A stretch of DNA of 64,000 nucleotides from Pseudomonas arsenicoxydans (GTDB taxonomy: Bacteria; Pseudomonadota; Gammaproteobacteria; Pseudomonadales; Pseudomonadaceae): positions 248,001 to 312,000 of the forward strand of contig NZ_RCZE01000006.1 in the NCBI RefSeq assembly GCF_006438915.1, read 5' to 3'. Every line of letters begins with the position of its first letter. The stretch's first letter is position 1. The position numbers and the translations under genes were made by a program. The notes under the pieces were generated by a model, which was not told where the DNA came from, searched no databases, and worked only from the letters and a program-made list of their open reading frames with translations. Below, piece by piece: positions 37,725-45,530 of the stretch.

Positions 37725-38582
37725 ATGAATACAACAATGCTCGTCAATAACCCAGCCTTGATAGTGGCCGGGATTTTCCTTGGTTTCATTTTGCTGGAAC
37801 TTGCCTGCTCCTCGTTTCGTCAGTCGTCAGGTGGTAAACGTGACGTGCTCATTGAAACCGTCGGCTCCGGTATATTACTAATGGTCACATTCCCTTTAGT
37901 CATGTGGCTAAGTGGCATGATCTTAAATCAGGCAATTCCGGATATGAAGGGCTCACTGTCCGCCATTCCATGGGTTGCAGGATTTGCATTGTTTCTGCTG
38001 CTGGATGACATGACCCAATATTGGTGGCATCGCCTGACTCATCGGGTTCCCGCCCTTTATGCATTGCATCGCGCACATCATTCCGCCCCCTACATGAGCG
38101 TCCGCATCGTCTATCGCAACAATAGTTTCTACTACCTTTTGATGCCAGGCATCTGGCTATCTGGCGTATTGATTTATTTGGGGCTTGCACCCGTTTATTA
38201 CGTTTATTTGATTATAAAAATGACTGTGATCTTCGCGGCACACAGCAGTGTTGCGTGGGACGACAAACTTTATCGCATTCGCGCTTTACGACCAATTGTC
38301 TGGGTTCTGGAGCGAACCATCTCCACTCCATCCACTCATTCTGCGCATCACGGTTTGACTGCCGAGGATGGTGTGACGCACTACAAAGGCAATTTCGGTA
38401 ACCTGTTATTTTTATGGGATGTTTTGTTCGGAACAGCCAAAATTACTCGTAGGCGTCCGCCAGCATACGGTATCGAACACTTGTCGCCGATAAGCTGGAA
38501 AGAAGAATTGTTCTGGCCAATCGTTCGCTCCCACCGGACCGTACCCAAGGTAAGTAACGCTAAACAGAAGGTTGCGCGATGA
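37725..38582 (+). CDS. Fatty-acid hydroxylase / sterol desaturase family membrane protein
   Basis: A 285-residue di-iron membrane oxygenase. Four or so hydrophobic segments and the histidine boxes HRLTH, HRAHH and HSAHH are visible in the order HX3H, HX2HH, HX2HH expected for the family. It would hydroxylate or desaturate a lipid at the membrane's cytoplasmic face. The substrate is unknown, and sterols are unlikely in Pseudomonas. It is translationally coupled (ATGA) to the FMN reductase downstream, which may supply electrons. The control region is shared with the divergent AraC gene. Confidence 0.88.
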   Translation: MNTTMLVNNPALIVAGIFLGFILLELACSSFRQSSGGKRDVLIETVGSGILLMVTFPLVMWLSGMILNQAIPDMKGSLSAIPWVAGFALFLLLDDMTQYWWHRLTHRVPALYALHRAHHSAPYMSVRIVYRNNSFYYLLMPGIWLSGVLIYLGLAPVYYVYLIIKMTVIFAAHSSVAWDDKLYRIRALRPIVWVLERTISTPSTHSAHHGLTAEDGVTHYKGNFGNLLFLWDVLFGTAKITRRRPPAYGIEHLSPISWKEELFWPIVRSHRTVPKVSNAKQKVAR

Positions 38583-39172
38583 GCCGTCATATCGTTCTGC
38601 TGTCTGGATCGAATAGATCCAGCAGTCAATCAGTCAAAGTTGCCCATTACCTGCGCGAGCGATTAGAAGCACTCGAGCTTTGTGACTCAAGCGAACTGAT
38701 AGACCTGGCGTCTAGTCCGCTACCGCTTTGGCCAGAAGAAGACACTCAGAAAGCCTGGAGTGTCCAGCAATCCATCCTCAAAAAAGCAACAGCATTGATC
38801 GTGATCAGTCCAGAGTGGAATGGCATGGCTTGCCCGGCCCTGAAGAACTTCTTTTTGTACGCAGGGCTCGGCGAACTAGGACATAAGCCCGCGCTTTTAG
38901 TTGGCGTTTCAGCTGGGCTTGGGGGAGCGTACCCCATTACAGAGTTACGTGCTTCTAGCTACAAAAATAGCCGGATCCTGTATTTGCCTGAACAGCTGAT
39001 AATAAGAAACGTTGAATCGATGTTAAACAGTGAATGTCCTTCAGACGAAAATGATATTCGCATCCGCGCACGTGCCGATTGGGCTTTACATATGCTTTGT
39101 CATTACGACGAAGCCTTGAGCGGGATACGACCGGTAATCAAACATCCACCTGAGTTCTCTACCGGAATGTAA
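38579..39172 (+). CDS. NADPH-dependent FMN reductase family protein
   Basis: A 197-residue flavodoxin-like protein. It starts with LLSGSNRSSSQSVKVAHYL (FMN phosphate loop) and contains VISPEWNGMACPALKNFF, equivalent to the PEYN(G)S(x)PGxLKNxID flavin-binding loop of the family, and GVSAGLGGAYP. The ATG overlaps the hydroxylase stop by four bases, suggesting that it supplies reduced flavin or electrons to that enzyme. It is followed by a strong bidirectional terminator that separates the operon from the convergent aryl-polyene cluster. Confidence 0.85.
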   Translation: MSRHIVLLSGSNRSSSQSVKVAHYLRERLEALELCDSSELIDLASSPLPLWPEEDTQKAWSVQQSILKKATALIVISPEWNGMACPALKNFFLYAGLGELGHKPALLVGVSAGLGGAYPITELRASSYKNSRILYLPEQLIIRNVESMLNSECPSDENDIRIRARADWALHMLCHYDEALSGIRPVIKHPPEFSTGM

Positions 39173-39205
39173 ATTGCCACACTTCAAGTGCTGTTCAATA
39201 AAAAG

Positions 39206-39244
39206 ATCGTCCGAACGCGGCCTTGGCCTTCGGACGATTTTTTG
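39206..39244. terminator. Bidirectional intrinsic terminator
   Basis: ATCGTCCGAA (39206-39215) and TTCGGACGAT (39229-39238), with an inner GGCC/GGCC pair, A-run before and TTTTTT after. It serves the FMN reductase (plus) and the last gene of the aryl-polyene operon (minus). Confidence 0.9.
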
Positions 39245-39251
39245 ATTTTGC

Positions 39252-40478
39252 TTATGACCACCGCCGAAAAATCAGCGACGTATTAACCCCACCAAACGCA
39301 AAATTGTTGTTCATCACGTATTCATTGCTCATCTGACGAAACTCGCCGCGCAAGTAATCCAGCTTGCCGCAATGCGGATCGACCTCGTCGAGGTTCAAGG
39401 TGTGCACGTACAAATCGCGGTTCATCATTTCGATGCTGAACCAGGACTCCAGTGCACCGCAGGCGCCCAAGGTGTGGCCGAGGAAGCTTTTCTGCGAACT
39501 GATCGGCATGTGTTCGCCAAACAACGCGCTGGTTGCCAGTGTTTCGGCGATGTCGCCCTGTTCTGTCGCGGTGCCGTGACCGTTCACGTAGCCGATGTCT
39601 GAAGGCTGAAGGCCGGCGTCTTCCAGGGCGAGTTCCATGGCCCTGCGCATGGTGAGCTGCTCTGGACGCGTGGTGTGCTGGCCGTCGGCGTTGCTGCCGA
39701 AGCCGACGAGTTCGGCGTGGATGTGCGCACCGCGAGCCAGGGCGTGTTCCAACTCTTCAAGCACCAGCATGCCGCCGCCTTCACCGATCACCAGGCCGTC
39801 GCGGCCTTTGTCATAAGGGCGAGGGGTGGATTGCGGGGTGTCGTTTTTCAGGCTGGTGGCGTAGAGCGCGTCGAAGACCATGGCTTCGGTCGGGCACAGC
39901 TCTTCGGCGCCACCGGCCAGCATCAGCGGCAGACGGCCGAACTTGATCGACTCGTAGGCGTAACCGATGCCCTGGCTGCCGCTGGTGCAGGCGCTGGACG
40001 TCGGAATCAAACGGCCAGTAAGGCCGAAGAAGATGCTGATGTTCGCGGCCGTGGTGTGCGGCATCATCCGCACGTAAGAGTTGGCGTTCAGGCCCTCAGC
40101 GACCGAGTTGAGCAGCATGTTGCCGAATGCTTTGATCTCGTCGGTGCTGCCGGTGGACGAACCACACGCGACACCCATGCGCCCGTCCTTGATCGACGCG
40201 TCGCCGAGCAATCCGGCATCGGCCAGCGCTTGTTCAGCGGCGCCGACGGCCAGCCGTGACACGCGGCCCATGCTGCGCAGTTGTTTGCGGGTCCAGTGGC
40301 TCGGGACTTTGAAGTCATCGATGGGGCCGGCGAGGCGGGTATTGAGTTCAGTAAAGCGATCCCACTCGTCCATCCGGCGAATGCCGCTGCGATTGGCCGC
40401 AAAGTGGCTGGCGATGGTTTCCCAGTCGCTGCCCAGTGAGGTGATGCCGGCCATGCCGGTGACGACGACGCGCTTCAT
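39252..40478 (-). CDS. Beta-ketoacyl-ACP synthase (FabF-like), last gene of the aryl-polyene operon
   Basis: A 408-residue KAS II-type condensing enzyme. The active-site Cys is in SSACTSGSQGIG, and the decarboxylating histidines are in NGHGTATEQGD and LGHTLGACG. The start at 40478 overlaps the ketoreductase stop (TGATG), with GGAGG nine bases upstream. In aryl-polyene synthesis such an enzyme (ApeR role) adds malonyl-derived units to an aryl primer on ACP. A complete Cys-His-His triad distinguishes it from the chain-length-factor-like protein at 56920. Confidence 0.93.
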   Translation of the reverse strand: MKRVVVTGMAGITSLGSDWETIASHFAANRSGIRRMDEWDRFTELNTRLAGPIDDFKVPSHWTRKQLRSMGRVSRLAVGAAEQALADAGLLGDASIKDGRMGVACGSSTGSTDEIKAFGNMLLNSVAEGLNANSYVRMMPHTTAANISIFFGLTGRLIPTSSACTSGSQGIGYAYESIKFGRLPLMLAGGAEELCPTEAMVFDALYATSLKNDTPQSTPRPYDKGRDGLVIGEGGGMLVLEELEHALARGAHIHAELVGFGSNADGQHTTRPEQLTMRRAMELALEDAGLQPSDIGYVNGHGTATEQGDIAETLATSALFGEHMPISSQKSFLGHTLGACGALESWFSIEMMNRDLYVHTLNLDEVDPHCGKLDYLRGEFRQMSNEYVMNNNFAFGGVNTSLIFRRWS

Positions 40479-41206
40479 CAGCACAGGCCTCCATTGACGG
40501 CCAAAACCTGCCGGGTGATGTACGAGGCTTCCGCCGACATCAGGAAATTCACTGCGCCGGCCACCTCTTCAGGGGTGCCCATGCGTTGTGCTGGGATCAT
40601 TTTCATCAGTTCTTCCACGGGCACGTTTTCGTCGAGCATGGCGGTGTCGATCAGGCCGGGTGCGACACAGTTGACGGTGATTTTGCGCTTGCCCAACTCG
40701 ATCGCCAATGCCTTCGCCGCGCCGATCAAACCGGCCTTGGAGGCGCTGTAATTGACTTGGCCACGGTTACCGATCAAGCCCGACACTGACGTAATGCAGA
40801 CAATCCGCCCGGCTGCGCGCCGACGAATCATCGGCATCATCACCGGGTGCAGCACGTTGTAGAAGCCGTCGAGGTTGGTGCGCATCACTACGTCCCAATC
40901 ATCCTCGCTCAGCGCGGGAAAAGCACCGTCGCGGGTCAGGCCAGCGTTGAGCACCACGCCGTAGTAGGCGCCGTGAGCGTCCACGTCGGCTTCGAGAATG
41001 GCTTTGCAACTGGCGCGGTCGGAGACATCGAATTGCAGGACGCGCGCGCGCCGGCCCAATGCCTCGACGTCTGTTTTCACGGCGGCAGCGTCTGCCAGAC
41101 CGCTGCGGCAATGCAGCACGATGTCGTGCCCGGCCTGAGCCAGGCGCAAAGCGATGGCGCGGCCGATGCCACGGCTGGAACCGGTGACCAGTACGGATTC
41201 AGTCAT
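40478..41206 (-). CDS. 3-Ketoacyl-ACP reductase (FabG-like)
   Basis: A 242-residue short-chain dehydrogenase. The NADPH motif TGSSRGIGRA lies at the N-terminus, NAGL follows near residue 88, and the catalytic Ser-Tyr-Lys is in ITSVSGLIGNRGQVNYSASK. It reduces the beta-keto group after each condensation (ApeQ role). Overlaps by four bases with the dehydratase gene upstream and one base with the ketosynthase downstream. Confidence 0.94.
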   Translation of the reverse strand: MTESVLVTGSSRGIGRAIALRLAQAGHDIVLHCRSGLADAAAVKTDVEALGRRARVLQFDVSDRASCKAILEADVDAHGAYYGVVLNAGLTRDGAFPALSEDDWDVVMRTNLDGFYNVLHPVMMPMIRRRAAGRIVCITSVSGLIGNRGQVNYSASKAGLIGAAKALAIELGKRKITVNCVAPGLIDTAMLDENVPVEELMKMIPAQRMGTPEEVAGAVNFLMSAEASYITRQVLAVNGGLC

Positions 41207-41664
41207 GACTGGACTCCTTTGGATTCATCAAGATATTGAGCGGCCTGAGGCGGGCGGAACACGTTCAGACGGGCGGTGGCGTGGATGCCGGGGGCGTTGA
41301 TGTGGCATTCGAACACGCCCATCCCGTTGTCGTCTTCCAGTGAGCGCAGGCCGTGGATGGTCAGCTCGGTGCCGGCGGGAAAGTGTTCGACGTTGCATTC
41401 GAATTTACGTGTACCGAGCAGAAACCCCAGCTCTACCGCATCGCCGCGCGCGCGGGCATGGCAACCGGCGAAAGCGGCGACACTCTGGGCCATCAGTTCG
41501 ATGCCGACCCAGGCCGGCAGGCTACCGTCTGGTCGATTGAACAGGCCACGGGGTTTGACGGTGAGACGGGTGTGAATCTGCTCGTCATCGAACGACAGGA
41601 TCTGCTCAATGAGGATCATGTCGCCAGCGTGCGGCAGCAGTTCGGCGAGCGGCCAGTTAATCAT
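41203..41664 (-). CDS. Hotdog-fold 3-hydroxyacyl-ACP dehydratase
   Basis: A 153-residue hotdog protein (WPLAELLPHAGDMILIEQIL and WVGIELMAQSVAAFAGCHA) of the ApeP/FabZ-like family. It would dehydrate the 3-hydroxyacyl-ACP to the enoyl form, and because no enoyl reductase is present in the operon the double bonds remain, giving a polyene. ATGA overlaps on both sides. Confidence 0.88.
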   Translation of the reverse strand: MINWPLAELLPHAGDMILIEQILSFDDEQIHTRLTVKPRGLFNRPDGSLPAWVGIELMAQSVAAFAGCHARARGDAVELGFLLGTRKFECNVEHFPAGTELTIHGLRSLEDDNGMGVFECHINAPGIHATARLNVFRPPQAAQYLDESKGVQS

Positions 41665-42857
41665 GGTGCGTCTCCGATAATCAGGCTGACGTTATTGCCA
41701 CCGAAAGCGAATGAATTGCTCATCAGGTAGCGAGGTGCAATGGACGTCAGGCGCTTGGCCGGGGTCACCCAATGCAAGGCTGGCAGATCGGGATCCGGCT
41801 GGCCGTCCCAGACGTGAGGCGGCAGGGCGTGCTCGCGGTTTTCGGCGCTCAGGCTCAACCAGCAGAACGCCGCTTCGAGGGCCCCGGCGGCGCCGAGGGT
41901 GTGGCCGGTCATCGGTTTGGTCGACGAGCAGGGCACGCCGTTCGGGAACAGTGCCGACACGGCGAAGCTTTCCATTGCGTCATTGTGTTGGGTCGCGGTG
42001 CCGTGCAGGTTCAAGTAGCCGATTTGCTCAGGTTGCAGCGCCGCGCGACTCAAGGCTTTGCGCATTGCTTGCAGGGCGCCACGACCGCTCGGTTCCGGCG
42101 CGGAAATATGGTGCGCATCGGAACTGGCGCCGCTGCCCAGCAGCGCAATTGCCTGGCCGTTGCCGGCACTCTTGGTCATCAGAAACAGCACCGCCGCTTC
42201 GCCGATGTTGATACCGTTGCGGTTGGCCGAGAAGGGGTTGCAGCGCTGTTCCGACACCGCTTCCAATGCCGAGAAACCATTGAGCGTCAGTTTGCACAAA
42301 CTGTCGACGCCGCCGCACAGCACGGCGTCGCAAAGGCCTAGGTCGAGCAGGCGTTGGGCGCTCATCATCGCGCGGGCGCTGGAGGTGCAGGCGGTGGAAA
42401 TCACATAGGCCGGGCCGCTCAGTTGCAGCCAGTCAGCGAGGAAATTGGCCGGCGCGCCGAGTTCCTGTTGCTGATAGTTGTAGTCAGCCGGGAATTCGTG
42501 CTCGCGGATGTAATGGGCCAGGCCACGACTGGCTTCGTCGATGCCCGAGGTGCTGGTGCCCAGAATCACCCCGATGCGGTCACGGCCGTAGGTCTGGGTC
42601 GCTTGATCAATCTCGTCGCGAATTTGCAGTGCGGCAGCCATCAGCAATTGGTTGTTGCGGGTGTCTTGTACTTTCAACTCAGGCGGAATCGACGGCAGTT
42701 CGCCGCTTACCGCCGCTACCGGTAAGGCACGCTCGGGCACCCAGCCGGTTTCAACGCGCAGGCCTGAGCAATCGCCGGCAAACAGATTGGCGGCGACTTC
42801 GCGTTTGCCACGACCCAGCGCGCAGATCACGCCGAGTGCGTTCAGGTAAGCGGTCAT
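41661..42857 (-). CDS. Beta-ketoacyl-ACP synthase (ApeO-type)
   Basis: About 398 residues from the ATG at 42857, which overlaps the lipoprotein stop. The upstream open frame of 80 codons runs through the lipoprotein gene and is not used. The active-site Cys is in STACTSSARAMM, and histidines are in LNLHGTATQHND and MTGHTLGAAGAL. It should be the elongating ketosynthase that pairs with the chain-length-factor-like protein encoded at the head of the operon. Confidence 0.92.
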   Translation of the reverse strand: MTAYLNALGVICALGRGKREVAANLFAGDCSGLRVETGWVPERALPVAAVSGELPSIPPELKVQDTRNNQLLMAAALQIRDEIDQATQTYGRDRIGVILGTSTSGIDEASRGLAHYIREHEFPADYNYQQQELGAPANFLADWLQLSGPAYVISTACTSSARAMMSAQRLLDLGLCDAVLCGGVDSLCKLTLNGFSALEAVSEQRCNPFSANRNGINIGEAAVLFLMTKSAGNGQAIALLGSGASSDAHHISAPEPSGRGALQAMRKALSRAALQPEQIGYLNLHGTATQHNDAMESFAVSALFPNGVPCSSTKPMTGHTLGAAGALEAAFCWLSLSAENREHALPPHVWDGQPDPDLPALHWVTPAKRLTSIAPRYLMSNSFAFGGNNVSLIIGDAP

Positions 42858-43531
42858 GGTGTCTCTCCGCTCAGCGGCGTGACCAGATACTTCGGACCTT
42901 TGGGCAGGTTCAACTCGAACTGTAGCGGCTGCAAGTAACGCACGTCCCAGCGAGTGGGCAGCGACCGTTGCGCGCCATGCTGCCAGGCATCGGGGTAGTT
43001 GCTTTGCAGCTCGGCTTTCGGGGTTAACGCGAACATTAACGCGGCGAACAATTCCCTGGCTTCCGGATTCGGTGGCAGCAGACCGTCGGCCTGCCATTTG
43101 CCATCGATCAGCTTCTGGCGAGCCTGTGGAATGCCGAGCAAATCCATCATCGACCAGCGAATGCCCGGACCCTCACGCGCAATCACCAGCACCCAGTCCT
43201 GACGCTGGTCGGCGACCAGACGCTGAATATGCAACTGCTGAGGCAATGGCAGGTTTGGAGCGTGCTCAGGCAACGGTGCCTGGCTGGCGCAAGCGCTCAA
43301 CAGCAGGGCAAAACCCAGCAATACAAAACGGATCAGCGTGAACTTCTGTGGCGAGGGGGCTTGTTGGAATGCCGCATCACCCCGTTGGGTCGCGAAGCGG
43401 CCCCAAAACCCGCAATCGCGGAGTATCAGGTTAACCGCATTCAATGGTTTTACGACTGCTGCGCAGCCGAACGGGGGCGAGCCCCCTCGCCACAAAGGCC
43501 CGCTCCCACAGGGGTTAGCGTGAGTAAACAT
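42854..43531 (-). CDS. DUF3261 lipoprotein with REP-encoded N-terminal extension
   Basis: The conserved part begins near residue 64 (FTLIRFVLLGFALLLSACAS), a lipoprotein signal with lipobox LSAC. The DUF3261 domain follows (LPPNPEARELFAALMFALTPKAEL), typical of aryl-polyene clusters and probably involved in pigment placement in the outer membrane. The only ATG coupled to the methyltransferase stop (TGATG at 43531) lies beyond a 148-bp repeat element, and the frame stays open through it, adding about 63 residues before the signal. No ATG or GTG lies at the expected start; TTG 43321 is the nearest alternative and has no ribosome site. Export may be impaired. Confidence 0.75.
   Translation of the reverse strand: MFTHANPCGSGPLWRGGSPPFGCAAVVKPLNAVNLILRDCGFWGRFATQRGDAAFQQAPSPQKFTLIRFVLLGFALLLSACASQAPLPEHAPNLPLPQQLHIQRLVADQRQDWVLVIAREGPGIRWSMMDLLGIPQARQKLIDGKWQADGLLPPNPEARELFAALMFALTPKAELQSNYPDAWQHGAQRSLPTRWDVRYLQPLQFELNLPKGPKYLVTPLSGETP
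43347..43523. repeat. REP-derived element 1, inside the 5' end of the lipoprotein gene
   Basis: Arms TGTGGCGAGGGGGCT (43347-43361) and AGCCCCCTCGCCACA (43480-43494), then a fragment of a second REP (CCCGCTCCCAC). The core shares GAAGC-GCCCCAAAACC and CTGCGCA-CGAACGGG with the element at 53245. A 7-base sequence AGCGTGA flanks the block (43335-43341 and 43517-43523), resembling a target duplication. Confidence 0.8.
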
Positions 43532-44286
43532 CAAACAGCACCTTCAAGGGGTTTGCGCGCGACCACGTTGACCAGGGTTTCTTCCCGTTGACCAACGGGT
43601 TTCGGCTGACGCAGACCCAAGCGTTCAAGCAGGCCGAAATCCTTGGCGCGACTCCACCACAAGTACGGATAAGAAACGTTGTGCGCGCCGAACTCGAAAC
43701 CCTGCTGGCGGATCATTTGCAGATACCCGGCAGCGCTTTTTTGTACGTGCATCGGATGGCGGAACAGCCAGCGAATCACCCACGTATCAATGTAGGCCTC
43801 GGTGGACTCGGCGAACAGCAGATAGCCGCCCGGTTTAAGCACGCGGTAGAACTCGGCCAGCGCCTGTTCCTGCTCCACCAGATGATGGAACGTCTGGTGG
43901 CAGAACAGCAGATCGACGCTGGCGTCCGGAATCGCGAGGGTCGCGCAATCGCTGCCGATCAGTTCTACGCTCATGCCTTGGCGCACAGCCTCTTCACCGC
44001 TCAGGGTCAGGCTCTGAGGGTCGGCATCGACGCCGATCAATCGTTCAGGCGCGAAGGTCTGGCGCAGGTACTGGAACGACTTGCCCTGACCACAACCTGC
44101 GTCCAGCAGCACCGCATTGCTCGGCGGCGGTTCGCTGAACAGGTGACGCAAGTCATTGATCGCCACGCGCAGCACATGGTGCTGCCAGGTGTGACTGCGC
44201 AGGAACCAGAAACCGAAGCGGGTTTCTTCGACGTAGTTTTTGCTGAAGCTGCTTTTGTTGAAACTGTTGTCGCTCAAGGCGTTCAT
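43531..44286 (-). CDS. SAM-dependent methyltransferase, class I
   Basis: A 251-residue enzyme. SAM motif I is LDAGCGQG (near residue 68), the acidic loop VDADP follows, and FHHLVEQEQALAEFYRVLKPGGYLLFAE is the post-II segment of UbiE/Methyltransf_11 proteins. In an aryl-polyene cluster a methyltransferase would methylate the aryl head group (ring C- or O-methyl). Starts in an ATGA overlap with the flavoprotein gene; its stop overlaps the ATG of the extended lipoprotein frame. Confidence 0.88.
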   Translation of the reverse strand: MNALSDNSFNKSSFSKNYVEETRFGFWFLRSHTWQHHVLRVAINDLRHLFSEPPPSNAVLLDAGCGQGKSFQYLRQTFAPERLIGVDADPQSLTLSGEEAVRQGMSVELIGSDCATLAIPDASVDLLFCHQTFHHLVEQEQALAEFYRVLKPGGYLLFAESTEAYIDTWVIRWLFRHPMHVQKSAAGYLQMIRQQGFEFGAHNVSYPYLWWSRAKDFGLLERLGLRQPKPVGQREETLVNVVARKPLEGAV

Positions 44287-45530
44287 GTGGCCTCCTTGGC
44301 GCAAATTTCCGAGAGCACGCGCAACCGGCGTTTCGGCTCGGCCACAAACGGGTTGCGTTCGTCCCAGGCATAACCGGCGAGAATCGCGCTGATCATGCGG
44401 CGAATGTCCGGCGAGCTGCCTGGATGGTAGATCACGTCCTGGAAGGTCCCCGCGTACCAGCCCTCGACGTAGCAGCGGAAGGTGTCGACGCCACGCTTGA
44501 GCGGTTCGGCGAACTCGGTCTGCCAGTCGACGCTTTCACCTTGCAGTTGGCGATGCAACACGCCAGCGGCCATGCTCGCCGAACGCATGGCGATGGTGAC
44601 GCCGGAGGAGAACACCGGGTCAAGGAATTCCGCGGCGTTGCCGAGCAGCGCAAAGCCCGGACCGTGCAAGGTTTTGACGTTGGCCGAGTAGCCGCCGATG
44701 GTGCGCGCGGGCGTGTCCCATACGGCATTTTTCAGCACGCCGGACAGGCTTGGGGTTTCAGCGATGAACCCGCGCAGGCATTCGTCCAGGTTCTCCATGC
44801 GGCCTTCGAAATGTTCCGCGGCCGCGACCACGCCCACCGAGCAGCGACCTTTGCTGAACGGGATGGTCCAGAACCAGATGTCGCGATGGATAGGGTGAGT
44901 GGTAATGAGGATTTTTTCCCGCTCGAAGGACGGGCTGTCGATGTGGTCTTCGATGTGGGTAAACACGGCCTGGCGCACCGGGAAATTCGACGGCGCTTCA
45001 AGGTCCAGCAAGCGCGGCAGCACACGACCGTAGCCGCTGGCATCGAGCACGAAATCCGCTTCGACGCGGTACTGGCTGCCGTCTTCGCGCAGCACGTCGA
45101 GTTGCGGTTTCGGCAAGTCGAAATCGACGCTGACGATGGCTTCGCCGTAACGCACTTCCACACCTTGCAGCGCGGCCTGATCGGCCAACAGCTTGTCGAA
45201 ATCGGCGCGCTGCACCTGGAACGTGGTCGGCTTGCCATGGCTGAACGTGTCGCCAAAATCGAAGGCGCTGTATTGCTCGCCCCAGGCGAACGCGGCGCCG
45301 TTCTTGAGCTGGAACCCGGCGGCGTTCACGGCCTCGAGCATGCCGGCTTCTTCAACAAAATCCAGGCAATGCGACAGCAGGCTCTCGCCGATGGAAAACC
45401 GCGGGAAGTGCTGGCGCTCGATCATCAGCACATCGTGACCTTTGCGTTTGAGCAGTGCCGCAGCGATGGCGCCCGAGGGCCCCGCGCCAATGACGACGAC
45501 TTGTCGACGTTGCAGTTCAACTGTTGGCAC
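44283..45530 (-). CDS. FAD-dependent oxidoreductase of the halogenase-like family
   Basis: A 415-residue flavoprotein. FAD motif VVIGAGPSGAIAAALLKRKG is at the N-terminus, FPRFSIGESLLSHC follows, and DIWFWTIPFSKG matches the WxWxIP signature of flavin-dependent halogenases. GPGFALLGNAAEFLDPVFSSGV is the C-terminal FAD contact. Xanthomonadins are brominated aryl polyenes and their clusters carry a related protein, so ring halogenation is possible; simple oxidation is the conservative reading. It overlaps the antiporter (14 bases) and the methyltransferase (4 bases). Confidence 0.82.
   Translation of the reverse strand: MPTVELQRRQVVVIGAGPSGAIAAALLKRKGHDVLMIERQHFPRFSIGESLLSHCLDFVEEAGMLEAVNAAGFQLKNGAAFAWGEQYSAFDFGDTFSHGKPTTFQVQRADFDKLLADQAALQGVEVRYGEAIVSVDFDLPKPQLDVLREDGSQYRVEADFVLDASGYGRVLPRLLDLEAPSNFPVRQAVFTHIEDHIDSPSFEREKILITTHPIHRDIWFWTIPFSKGRCSVGVVAAAEHFEGRMENLDECLRGFIAETPSLSGVLKNAVWDTPARTIGGYSANVKTLHGPGFALLGNAAEFLDPVFSSGVTIAMRSASMAAGVLHRQLQGESVDWQTEFAEPLKRGVDTFRCYVEGWYAGTFQDVIYHPGSSPDIRRMISAILAGYAWDERNPFVAEPKRRLRVLSEICAKEAT

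Noticed and set aside
42857..43097. 80-codon extension of the ApeO-type ketosynthase
   Set aside because: It runs through the lipoprotein gene in another frame; the ATG at 42857 overlaps the lipoprotein stop as in the rest of the operon.
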